DNA of 35,529 nt from a virus, in IMG/VR virus record IMGVR_UViG_3300030099_003332, positions 1 to 35,529 of that record; one strand, 5' to 3'. How positions within the stretch are numbered: the stretch's first letter is position 1; each line of letters starts with the position of its first letter. The translations under genes were made by a program, and so were the position numbers. Positions 12,484-20,800 of the stretch are shown here, in pieces. The notes under the pieces were generated by a model. It had not been told where the DNA came from and did no database searches. It saw only the letters and a list, made by a program, of their open reading frames with translations.

Positions 12484-13329
12484 ATGACTTATTATTTATA
12501 CCACATACCGGGTAAAAAGATCGGTGTGACAAGTAATCTTAAAGATAGGGTTACAAAACAACAAGGCTATAAGTCAGACGAGTATGAAGTTCTTGATCAG
12601 AGTGAAGATATAGATTATATATCTAAACGTGAGATAGAACTTCAACAGTCTTATGGCTATAAGGTTGACAGAAAATTATATAAAGACTTATTTGATAATA
12701 TGAAAATAAACGCAACAGAGATGACATCTACTTTTCCAGTACCACTTAACAAGTTGAAAGGTAGATTGATGGATAATTTAGGTAAAAGTTGGGAAACAGC
12801 TTTTGGTACATTTACACTTAACATGGATTCAGTTAAATGGATAATAGAAAATGCTAAAACATCTATGTACGATGAAAACAGAAGTTATATTTACAATAAA
12901 GCTTTCTTTGAAGAGATATTAAATAAATATGAAAATGTATCTAATAAAGTTGCAGAACGAAATAAAGAGTTTATAGCCGCGTTAAAAGCTGAATTAGTAT
13001 CTAAAGATGATGACTTTAAATCAGTTGACCCTAATAACGATAGATTTGATAATATAAGATCATGGGCTAAACAAAGAGGTTTATATGATAAAGGCGATAC
13101 TAAAACTCAGTTTTGTAAATTAATGGAGGAAGCTGGTGAGCTTGGTAGAGCTGTGCTTAAAGATGATAAGACTGAATTTATAGATGCTATTGGTGATATG
13201 ATTGTAGTATTAACTAACATGGCACACTTAGGCGGTACAACTGTTGAGCATTGTATTGATTCAGCTTATGAAGTTATATCTAAGCGTACAGGTAAAATGG
13301 TTAACGGAACATTTGTAAAAGATAATTAA
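12484..13329 (+). CDS. GIY-YIG-like / MazG nucleotide pyrophosphohydrolase fusion
   Basis: The 281-aa protein has three parts. Residues 1-65 look like a degenerate GIY-YIG domain: YYLYHIPG, then KKIGVTSNLKDRV with R22, and SKREIELQ. The middle (about 75-180) contains INATEMTSTFPVPLNKLKGR and matches no function I know. Residues 188-281 form a MazG-type all-alpha domain with KLMEEAGELGRAV (E215, E216, E219) and EFIDAIGDMIVVL (E231, D234, D238), the metal-binding pattern of NTP pyrophosphohydrolases. It could cleave dCTP/dUTP to monophosphates for the preceding enzyme, or lower ppGpp-like signals. The substrate is unproven. It lies 10 nt after the TS-like gene. Confidence 0.75.
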   Translation: MTYYLYHIPGKKIGVTSNLKDRVTKQQGYKSDEYEVLDQSEDIDYISKREIELQQSYGYKVDRKLYKDLFDNMKINATEMTSTFPVPLNKLKGRLMDNLGKSWETAFGTFTLNMDSVKWIIENAKTSMYDENRSYIYNKAFFEEILNKYENVSNKVAERNKEFIAALKAELVSKDDDFKSVDPNNDRFDNIRSWAKQRGLYDKGDTKTQFCKLMEEAGELGRAVLKDDKTEFIDAIGDMIVVLTNMAHLGGTTVEHCIDSAYEVISKRTGKMVNGTFVKDN

Positions 13330-13330
13330 T

Positions 13331-13624
13331 ATGAAAGAGAAAACAATTAAATTTAGAGATCCAGTTGTCGAAAGTGTAGTAGATAAGTTTGTATCAAGAT
13401 CAGATGTTGGTTTTGAAAAGTACGGTAAAACGTTACATGATGAGAGAACTGGTGGTCATAAAGACTTGTTAGGTTATCTTAACGATGTACAGGAAGAATT
13501 AATGGATGCAGTATTATATATACAAGCTGCACGTGAAGAGCTAGCAGAAAGAAAAAATGATGGTAGCTTTTTCAGAGGCGAAAGCCAAGGTTTACCTTAT
13601 TACGTAACAGATGTGGCGGGGTAA
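13331..13624 (+). CDS. Small MazG-like (all-alpha NTP pyrophosphatase) phage protein
   Basis: This 97-aa protein carries SRSDVGFEKYGKTLHD followed by GYLNDVQEELMDAVLYIQAA (about residues 48-67). The latter resembles the E-E-x2-D metal-binding helix of MazG-like and dimeric dUTPase-like proteins, in a form often found in phages. It is shorter than complete MazG domains and may be a half-size or accessory version. The C-terminal 20 residues look extended. It lies 1 nt after the MazG fusion gene and overlaps the endonuclease gene by 14 nt. A nucleotide-pool role fits its neighbours but is not certain. Confidence 0.6.
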   Translation: MKEKTIKFRDPVVESVVDKFVSRSDVGFEKYGKTLHDERTGGHKDLLGYLNDVQEELMDAVLYIQAAREELAERKNDGSFFRGESQGLPYYVTDVAG

Positions 13625-14090
13625 AAAGAAAAAGAAAGGTCCAGTTAGAGCAAAGAAAACCGTCGTTGACGGTATTTCTTTCTCTTCAGGACTTGAAGCT
13701 TATATGTACAAAGCTTTAAAAGAAGCTAATATAAAAGCTAAATATGAAGGTAAAACCTATGAGATTATGCCAGCATTTCAATTTAAATGTGAAGCATACG
13801 AACGACAAGCAAATAGCAAAGGTGAATATAAAAATAGAGGAAATACGAAAGTACGTAGTATTAATTATACACCGGACTTTGTGGGAACTGGCTTTATCAT
13901 CGAATGTAAGGGTAGACCCAATGAGTCTTTTCCTATACGTTGGAAGCTATTTAAAGCTTATGTTGTTAAGAATTTACCAAAGGTTAAACTGTACAAACCA
14001 CAAAATCAAAAAGAATGCGACGAGACGATAAAGTTAATAATTGGAAGTCGAAAGAAAAGGCAAGACGTAAATATAGAGAACGTCAAATAG
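13611..14090 (+). CDS. Endonuclease I-like Holliday-junction resolvase (T7 gp3 type)
   Basis: This 159-aa PD-(D/E)XK nuclease aligns by eye with T7 endonuclease I. FSSGLEAYMYKAL places the catalytic E29 (T7 E20). INYTPDF supplies D89 (T7 D55). FIIECKG supplies E98 and K100 (T7 E65, K67). An insertion rich in charged residues (about 58-82) separates the first and second motifs. The very basic start, MWRGKKKKKG, may bind DNA. It would resolve branched replication and recombination intermediates before packaging and degrade host DNA. It works logically with ERF, exonuclease and ligase. It overlaps the genes on either side. Confidence 0.85.
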   Translation: MWRGKKKKKGPVRAKKTVVDGISFSSGLEAYMYKALKEANIKAKYEGKTYEIMPAFQFKCEAYERQANSKGEYKNRGNTKVRSINYTPDFVGTGFIIECKGRPNESFPIRWKLFKAYVVKNLPKVKLYKPQNQKECDETIKLIIGSRKKRQDVNIENVK

Positions 14091-14176
14091 AAAAATTTAT
14101 TAAATGGAGTGTTGACCAAAAAGGTTATTTAAAACTCAGCGAACTAAAAGAATATGAAGAAAAATATAAACAGTGA
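14015..14176 (+). CDS. Small highly basic protein, 53 aa
   Basis: It starts MRRDDKVNNWKSKEKARRKY and ends LSELKEYEEKYKQ. The first half is Arg/Lys-rich and the second half helical and charged. It overlaps the endonuclease gene by 76 nt in another frame and the next small gene by 23 nt. Frame-sharing makes it less certain, but it fills most of the interval and has a clear ATG. The function is unknown; the charge suggests nucleic-acid binding. Confidence 0.45.
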   Translation: MRRDDKVNNWKSKEKARRKYRERQIEKFIKWSVDQKGYLKLSELKEYEEKYKQ

Positions 14177-14309
14177 ATGGGGTCTTAGTATAGGTTTTTA
14201 CACTGGGCTATTATTAGGTATTAGAACCTATAAACAAAAGTCAAGAACTGATCACGTTTTATACTTACCTTTTTTGATTGATATATGTTTAACAATTTAC
14301 CATAATTAA
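14154..14309 (+). CDS. Small membrane-associated phage protein, 51 aa
   Basis: The protein reads WGLSIGFYTGLLLGIRTY in its first half and HVLYLPFLIDICLTIYH at its end: two hydrophobic stretches around a basic loop. From memory, similar short proteins with a YLPF ending occur in marine phages, with no known role. The stop is directly followed by the next ATG at 14310. It is probably membrane-associated; the topology is not clear. Confidence 0.5.
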   Translation: MKKNINSEWGLSIGFYTGLLLGIRTYKQKSRTDHVLYLPFLIDICLTIYHN

Positions 14310-14522
14310 ATGAAAGAGCAAACATTATTAGAAATGAAAAATAAAGTTGAGGCTACTAATAGAGTTATTCAGCAAATGATTAATGAGCTGATGCATCTTA
14401 GAGAGTTAGGAGTTGGAACTTTAGAAACAATTAAACTAATGCCTGGGTATGACGAGGCATTAGAAAAACTTAAAGAATCCTTAACTAAAAATGAAAAAGA
14501 AAAAGACGAACTACCCACTTAA
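14310..14522 (+). CDS. Coiled-coil hypothetical protein, 70 aa
   Basis: The protein starts MKEQTLLEMKNKVEATNR and is almost wholly helical, with heptad-like spacing through IQQMINELMHLREL and a highly charged end (KNEKEKDELPT). It probably forms a coiled coil or helical hairpin. It begins right at the preceding stop and overlaps the secreted-protein gene by 32 nt. I do not recognise the function. Confidence 0.6.
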   Translation: MKEQTLLEMKNKVEATNRVIQQMINELMHLRELGVGTLETIKLMPGYDEALEKLKESLTKNEKEKDELPT

Positions 14523-15375
14523 AACCTTTTGGTTGTTTTTAATAGCTTTCTTTTTAGGTTTATGCGAGCAAACATGTGGTCAAACTGTAGGACTAATGCC
14601 AGCAGATGGTCTTTGGTACGAATGGACTGTTGACGATGCTTTATTGTATGACGACGGTTATACAGGTAATTATAAAAATGATGGACTAGGAGCCTTAACA
14701 GTTTACCCAACTGTAGGGTATACTTCATTTGAATTTATTGATTTCGATGTAGAATTTGAAGCGTCTAACTGTGGTTGGGATTATTTAGAAGTATACCATG
14801 GTGAAACATTTGATAGTCTAATAGGTAGGTATTGTGGAACAACTCTACCTCCTATTATAGAAAGTTCACATCCTTCTGGAGCTTTAACTTTATTGTGGAG
14901 CTCAGATCTTAGTGTTAGTAGAAGTGGTTTTATAATATATATAAAAACATTATCAGGTCCATTGCCTATTACTTTAAAGTCTTTTGTTGGTTATCCAGCT
15001 CAAGACGGTGTTATAGTTGAATGGACTGTATTGTCTGAAGTTAATAACAACTACTTTACTATTGATAGATCATTTGATTGCTATGACTGGGAGGAGTTAA
15101 CTACAGTTCCAGGAAATGGTAATCACAATAACGAAATGTCATATAGCGCGTTTGATGAAAACCCAATTATAGGTATTAATTATTATAGGTTAAAACAAAC
15201 TGACTATAATGGTGATTATGAATACTTCAATCCTATCGCTGTTGTTGTAAAACCTAAAAGAAGATTTTTAGAGAAAGTAATTAACCTCACTGGTCAAGAG
15301 GTAGATGAGAATTATAAAGGAGTAGTTATTGATATCTACTCAGATGGTGTTAACGAGAAAAGAATACAAAAATAA
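14491..15375 (+). CDS. Secreted CUB-domain protein with T9SS-cargo-like C-terminus
   Basis: This 294-aa protein starts with a signal peptide (KKKK, then TFWLFLIAFFLGL; cleavage likely near residue 31). A CUB-like domain spans about 32-152, with CGWDYLEVYHG (C94), IGRYCGTTLP (C115) and SRSGFIIYI. Residues 158-252 match the linker typical of Bacteroidota surface proteins: LPITLKSFVGY, EVNNNYFTIDRS, GINYYRLKQTDYNGDY. The end, VINLTGQEVDENYKG and DIYSDGVNEKRIQK, resembles the last strands of a T9SS sorting domain, though the usual N-terminal YPNP part is missing. It should be exported and perhaps anchored on the host surface. It was probably acquired from a host. The ribonucleotide reductase gene overlaps its stop by one nt. 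Its role (adhesion, exclusion, host behaviour) is unknown. Confidence 0.8.
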   Translation: MKKKKTNYPLKTFWLFLIAFFLGLCEQTCGQTVGLMPADGLWYEWTVDDALLYDDGYTGNYKNDGLGALTVYPTVGYTSFEFIDFDVEFEASNCGWDYLEVYHGETFDSLIGRYCGTTLPPIIESSHPSGALTLLWSSDLSVSRSGFIIYIKTLSGPLPITLKSFVGYPAQDGVIVEWTVLSEVNNNYFTIDRSFDCYDWEELTTVPGNGNHNNEMSYSAFDENPIIGINYYRLKQTDYNGDYEYFNPIAVVVKPKRRFLEKVINLTGQEVDENYKGVVIDIYSDGVNEKRIQK

Positions 15376-17234
15376 TGGAGGTATCAAATAGAATTTTGTC
15401 AGATATTACAGTATATATGAAGTATGCTAAGTATATACCGGAATTAAATCGAAGAGAAACGTGGGATGAATTAGTGACGAGGAATATGAACATGCATATA
15501 AAGAAATATCCAAAACTAGAAGAGCAAATAAGAGACAATTACAAGTTAGTGTATGACAAAAAGATTTTACCTTCAATGCGTAGCATGCAATTCGGTGGTA
15601 AGCCGATTGAAATATCTCCTAATAGAATTTATAATTGCGCTTACTTACCTGTTGAGACTGTTGACGCTTTTAGCGAGATAATGTTTTTATTATTAGGTGG
15701 TACTGGTATAGGTTACTCAGTACAGAGACATCACGTAGCTAAACTACCACCTGTTAATAAACCATATCCAAAACGTAAACGTAGATTTTTAATTGGTGAC
15801 TCAATAGAAGGTTGGGCTGACGCTATTAAAGTATTAATGAAGTCTTATTTAAATGGTAAGAGTTCACGTATTGAATTTGACTACTCAGACATCCGCCCTA
15901 AGGGAGCGCAACTTGTAACTTCAGGTGGTAAAGCTCCAGGTCCTCAACCATTGAAAGAATGTATTGTAAAACTAACCGGTATGCTTGATCAAAAAGAAGA
16001 TGGTGATCAACTTACGACAGTTGAAGTACATGATATGGTTTGTCATATTGCTGATGCTGTGTTAGCTGGTGGTATTCGTAGAGCGGCTTTAATAGCTTTG
16101 TTCTCTGCAGATGATAATGAAATGATAGCATGTAAGTCTGGTAACTGGTGGGAAACTGATCCACAAAGAGGTAGAGCTAATAATTCAGCTGTATTAATGA
16201 GACATAAGATAACTAAAGAGTTTTTTATGGATATATGGAAACGTGTAGAACTTTCTGGAGCTGGTGAACCTGGTATATACTTAAATAATGATAAAGATTG
16301 GGGAACTAATCCATGTTGTGAAATAGCTTTACGTCCATATCAATTCTGTAACTTATGTGAAGTTAATGCTTCAGATATTGTTGATCAAGAAGATTATGAA
16401 TCAAGAGTTAAAGCTGCAGCGTTTATAGGTACGTTACAAGCGGGTTATACAGACTTTCACTACTTAAGAGACGTATGGAGAGAGACTACAGAGAAAGAAG
16501 CATTGATTGGTGTTAGTATGACTGGTATTGCTTCAGGTGCTGTGTTAGGTTTAGATATGGCTAAAGCTGCTGAAGTCGTTAAAAAAGAGAATGCAAGAGT
16601 TGCAAAGTTGATTGGTATAAAAACATCAGCACGTACGACAACCGTAAAGCCTGCAGGGACGACATCTCTGACATTAGGAACATCATCGGGTATTCATGCA
16701 TGGCATAACAAATACTATGTACGTAGGATCCGCGTAGGTAAAAATGAATCTATATATAGTTATATAGCTAAAAACCATCCTACATTAATTGAAGATGATT
16801 ATTTCCGTCCTCACGATACAGCAGTAATATCTATTCCACAGAAAGCTCCAGCTGGTGCAATACTTAGAACTGAATCACCATTTCAACTATTAGATCGTAT
16901 AAAGAAGATCGCTACTGAGTGGGTGAGAACTGGTCACAGAAGAGGAAGTAACACTCACAATGTATCAGCTACAGTATCATTAAAAGAAAATGAATGGGAG
17001 GCAGCTGGTGAATGGATGTGGGATAACAGAGATTACTACAATGGTTTATCTGTATTACCTTACGATGGTGGTACTTATGTTCAAGCACCTTTTGAAGATA
17101 TAAAAGCTAGTGAGTACAATGAGATGATGAAACAATTAGAAGATATTGATCTATCTAAAATCTCAGAGACTGAAGATAACACAGATCTTTCAGGTGAATT
17201 AGCTTGCGTTGGTGGTGCTTGCGAAATAGTTTAA
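15375..17234 (+). CDS. nrdJ: Class II (adenosylcobalamin-dependent) ribonucleoside triphosphate reductase
   Basis: This 619-aa protein fits the monomeric B12-dependent class. YNCAYLP (C88) and FCNLCEV (C325) supply the redox pair. NPCCEIAL supplies the thiyl Cys C314 and E316, equivalent to C408/E410 of the Lactobacillus enzyme. MFLLLGGTGIGYSVQRH and SGNWWETDPQRGRANN are also typical. The tail CVGGACEIV carries the shuttle cysteines C611 and C616. It makes dNTPs from NTPs and needs neither oxygen nor a small subunit, but depends on host cobalamin. It is shorter than cellular homologues, as phage versions usually are. It is the last + strand gene and is followed within 10 nt by the terminator hairpin. 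Confidence 0.92.
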   Translation: MEVSNRILSDITVYMKYAKYIPELNRRETWDELVTRNMNMHIKKYPKLEEQIRDNYKLVYDKKILPSMRSMQFGGKPIEISPNRIYNCAYLPVETVDAFSEIMFLLLGGTGIGYSVQRHHVAKLPPVNKPYPKRKRRFLIGDSIEGWADAIKVLMKSYLNGKSSRIEFDYSDIRPKGAQLVTSGGKAPGPQPLKECIVKLTGMLDQKEDGDQLTTVEVHDMVCHIADAVLAGGIRRAALIALFSADDNEMIACKSGNWWETDPQRGRANNSAVLMRHKITKEFFMDIWKRVELSGAGEPGIYLNNDKDWGTNPCCEIALRPYQFCNLCEVNASDIVDQEDYESRVKAAAFIGTLQAGYTDFHYLRDVWRETTEKEALIGVSMTGIASGAVLGLDMAKAAEVVKKENARVAKLIGIKTSARTTTVKPAGTTSLTLGTSSGIHAWHNKYYVRRIRVGKNESIYSYIAKNHPTLIEDDYFRPHDTAVISIPQKAPAGAILRTESPFQLLDRIKKIATEWVRTGHRRGSNTHNVSATVSLKENEWEAAGEWMWDNRDYYNGLSVLPYDGGTYVQAPFEDIKASEYNEMMKQLEDIDLSKISETEDNTDLSGELACVGGACEIV

Positions 17235-17240
17235 ATAAAA

Positions 17241-17266
17241 AAAGGGAGGTTTAAATACCTCCCTTT
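17241..17266 (+). terminator. Bidirectional intrinsic terminator between converging gene blocks
   Basis: AAAGGGAGGT (17241-17250) pairs perfectly with ACCTCCCTTT (17257-17266) around a six-nt loop. It is flanked by an A-run on the left (17237-17243), which is a U-run for leftward transcripts, and by a modest T-rich stretch on the right. It lies between the last + gene (ends 17234) and the last gene of the - block (ends 17309), exactly where both transcription units must stop. Confidence 0.85.
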
Positions 17267-17308
17267 GGTTACAGGAACTTTGGGTATGGTGCCCATTTTT
17301 TATGTTCC

Positions 17309-17584
17309 TTATTTTTTAGCTTTATTGTTATTGCAGAACTTACTTGCAGCTTCTCTACTTCCAAATCCCCACTTCTTCAAAGCCATAGCGTAATTAGATG
17401 GTTCTCCATTTTTCTTTTTCATACTACCTTTCATTCCAGCAAATCTACAAGCAAATGATATTCTACGTTTACCCTTACCGCTGGTCTGTCTTTTACCTAA
17501 AGTCTTACCAGTTTCTTTTTTATGTTTAGCTCGCATTTTCCTATTACGCTTTTCATATCTAGCGTTAGAACTCATCTTACTCAT
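17309..17584 (-). CDS. Basic phage protein of unknown function, 91 aa
   Basis: The N-terminal 45 residues are extremely basic (NARYEKRNRKMRAKHKK). The C-terminal half, RRISFACRFAGMKGSMKKKN followed by ALKKWGFGSREAASKFC, resembles a small-protein motif recurring in marine phage genomes near structural genes. The ATG overlaps the upstream stop (TGA/ATG); a second Met lies three codons in. It may bind DNA or act in head assembly; I have no firm function. It is the last gene of the - block before the terminator. Confidence 0.65.
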   Translation of the reverse strand: MSKMSSNARYEKRNRKMRAKHKKETGKTLGKRQTSGKGKRRISFACRFAGMKGSMKKKNGEPSNYAMALKKWGFGSREAASKFCNNNKAKK

Positions 17585-17712
17585 TTCTTTTTCTTTTTAA
17601 CAGGTACACAGTTAGGCACTTTACGTCCACCTTTGTTTTTCATACCTATCATTTCATATCCTTTCCAGCAAGGGCTTTTCTTACCCTTTCTTTTAGTTTT
17701 CATTTTAGCCAT
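17581..17712 (-). CDS. Small Lys-rich protein with conserved Cys motif, 43 aa
   Basis: The protein reads MAKMKTKRKGKKSPCWKGY and then MIGMKNKGGRKVPNCVP before a poly-Lys end. The pattern CWKGYE-x-IGMK...VPNCV occurs, from memory, in small or terminal segments of other phage proteins of unknown role. Its two Cys might form a disulphide or bind metal. It overlaps the genes on both sides by one to four nt, so all three small genes are coupled. Confidence 0.6.
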   Translation of the reverse strand: MAKMKTKRKGKKSPCWKGYEMIGMKNKGGRKVPNCVPVKKKKK

Positions 17713-17801
17713 TACTTTTTCTTTTTGTATGGTTTCTTTTTATCTTTAGGTTTTTTAGAAGCTTTAGCTTTTGACATTGTTTTCTTTTTTCCGTATCCCA
17801 T
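17712..17801 (-). CDS. Tiny poly-basic protein, 29 aa
   Basis: The protein MGYGKKKTMSKAKASKKPKD continues as KKKPYKKKK. It is almost all Lys, with no hydrophobic core, so it is disordered. It lies 3 nt after the giant protein gene and shares a base with the next start. It may be a nucleic-acid condensing or packaging peptide. The short length keeps confidence modest, but the tight spacing supports translation. Confidence 0.45.
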   Translation of the reverse strand: MGYGKKKTMSKAKASKKPKDKKKPYKKKK

Positions 17802-17804
17802 AAT

Positions 17805-20800
17805 TTAAGGTTTATATTTTTTATTATTTCTTTTTTCGGCTTCCATAATAGCTTCAACTCTTTGCTCTTCAGTTTTTAATTTCTTTTTAATATAGTTAAC
17901 GCTATAACCGTGTTTTCTTAATATTGTAGTTTGTTCTACTTTAGTATAATCGTAGTACAACTTTTGTTTTTCAATTTGCTCTTTAGTTGTTTTAGGTTTG
18001 TAAAACTTTTTATTCTTTTTCTGCAACCTAAGTATTTCTTCTACTCTCTGATCCTCAGTCTTTAATTCTTTTATTTGCTTTTCATTTAAACCAAACTTCT
18101 CTAATATTTCAACTTGTTGTTTCTTAGAATATACGTCAGGGTTTTCTTTAGCATAGTTAAAGTCTTTCTCATCTTGAGATAGCAATTGCCACTCAGGCCA
18201 ACCTAATACCATAGCTGTTGATTGCCAAGCTTCATGTTCACCATCAAACGCAGCGGATAAATTATCAGCTTTCTGAAACAACCTCTCTAAAGGTAAAGCA
18301 GTAGCTCCTTGTACAACCTTAGCTAACGATCTCCAAGCTGGATTATCTAAGCTAAATCCTTTTTCAAATATCTCATCAGAGTGTTTATCCCATATTCTAC
18401 CGGCTCCTTGAAACTGTTGTAATTTACTTTTTATTGCTGGTGAAAAACCTAATAACTCTTGCCACGCGTCTACATATTCAGGTCTGTCTTTCTTGCTTCT
18501 TTCGTATATGTCTATACCTGTGTTTTTAAGAACAGATACAGTCATACCAGCTAAACCAATACCTCTAAGTATATTATCAAGCATGCTATTAACAATACCA
18601 AACTCTCGCTTTTGCCATTCTTCTTCTGTGTTATCTCCAAACCCTAACATGAAAGCACCTTGTTGGAAGAAGTTAAACCAAATGTTTTGAGCAACACCGT
18701 AGTAAATTATTTTAGATATATGCTCTTTTTTATCACCTCTACCATTCATTAAATCTTGAAAAGATCTTTTCTGTAATCTAGCATACTGCATAGGAGTGTT
18801 AACAAACTGTAGCATTACTCTACCAATATCACTTGCTTGCTGTTGTGATATCTTACCAGGATCAGATGATTGTTGAGATGCTTCTGAAACATTTCTAAAT
18901 TCTTCAAAAGCTATTTCTTCTGCTTTACTTAGTTCCATGTCAGGAAACTTCTTCATTAAATCTTTTATCCTATTTCTATAAAACGTAGCTCCACCAGAAG
19001 CTATAGCAAAACTATCAGCAAACTTAGTAGGTAAATAACCTTTTTCTATAATGTAGTTAAGAACAGCTTTAGCTTTATTAGTGGATGTTTTAGCGGCGTC
19101 AGCTATTTCATTTTCACTAATGTTTAATTTCAAACCATTACGTCTATCAACTAGATAATCAGAGTTTATTAACTTATAAAAGTCTTTCCAGTATTGTGGT
19201 TGATTAGCAAATGCTTTACCAGCTCTATAAGGATTATTAAAACTCCAGTTAACATAGTTAACAGAAGATATAGTCTGTAATAAAGCTGATCTCATGTTAG
19301 TAAACATAATAGCTCCTTGTCCTTGGTTTATGTAATTAAGAACACCATTACTCAATCTATTACCTCCTTCAATCCTATTTTTACCAGCTTTCATTCTAGC
19401 TAAACTGTTCTCTAAAGCTTCTCTATATTTACTACCGTATATAGCTTCTAACTTATTTAAATTTTTTGGTGAGAAAATAAGTTTAACATTTTCATTCCAC
19501 TCAGCTAGATATTTATTTCTCTTTGTAGTATTCAATAAGTCTATAAGATCAGTTGTAATTGTACCACTTAGCCAATGTCTACCAGGTTCAGAGTAACCAT
19601 CACCTTTAGTTATCTCTAATATTTGATTAGCAAAAGCTTCTAAGTTAGGATCTTTTTCAATAATTTTATTTAACTCTGCTAAATCAGTTTTAGAAAGTCC
19701 AGGTATTTCCTTACCAGTTTTATTCCATAAATAAACTCTAACAGCTTGTTCATTTGTAAAACCAGACTTAGTTGTTTTACGTAAATCTTTAGGTACGTTT
19801 AGTTGTTTCTTTAACGCTTTAAAGTCAGTCATTAAATTTGCTCTGTCTGTACTTAAATTAGCTGTCGCTCTACTGTATGGTTTAAATAAGTGTTTATTAT
19901 ACCAGTCCATGTTAGCTTCACCTGTTTTACCTTTACCAAGTGTAGGATATAATAAACCTAAGAAATCTTCAGCTGATGGTGGTATAAAAAATTTACGTCT
20001 ACCTTTTTTAGCACCTATTACTTCTGCTTTAGCGGGTGAAAACTCTTTATAAGCTTCAACACCAGTGCTACTTTCTAGCAACTCATTAAACTCTCTATCT
20101 ACATCTTTACTAAATGAAGCTCTCTCTTGTTGAACTTCACCTTTTATATCAACTTGATTTAACACTTGTCTTACACCTGCGGTTTGTTGACTTTGTAATA
20201 CCTCTCTTACAGCAGCTTGTTCTTCAAGAGTAAATGGTTCAATTGTTTCAAAATCTTTTGGAGCAGGATCTGAAGCTTGCATTTCAAATCCACGTCTATC
20301 TACCTTTTGGTCAATCAACTTTTGAGCCCACTCTTGTCTAGATATTGCGAAGTCAGCTCCAGTTTCACTGTAACCCTCGTAACGTTTCATATTCCATCCA
20401 AGTTCGTCAGCCCACATTTTAGCTATACGTTCATACACTTTACTTCTACTAGGTCTGTCAGCTGAAAATACTATTTCTTTAATAGGTATTTTATTTGACT
20501 TAATAAGATCAACTAACCCGTTAGTAACTATGCTTACAACCTCGTAAGCGTTACCGTCACCAATCATATCAAACACTCTATCTTTTCCAACAACTCTAGC
20601 AAATGCAAATTCCACGTTACCTCTACCACTAGCATCTGCTAAAATAACTTCATACTTCTTGTCGCCTATCTTAAACTTACTTATAAAAGTTCTATCATTT
20701 TCTTTATGTTGTTTCCATTTTAAATCTCTTTTCGTATCTAAACTAAAGCTAGCTTTTTTACCTTTCAATTTACCACTTGTTGTATCGGGTTTACCGGATA

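Noticed and set aside
13744-14031. 95-aa open frame overlapping the endonuclease I gene
   Set aside because: It is an alternative frame of a gene with clear catalytic motifs.
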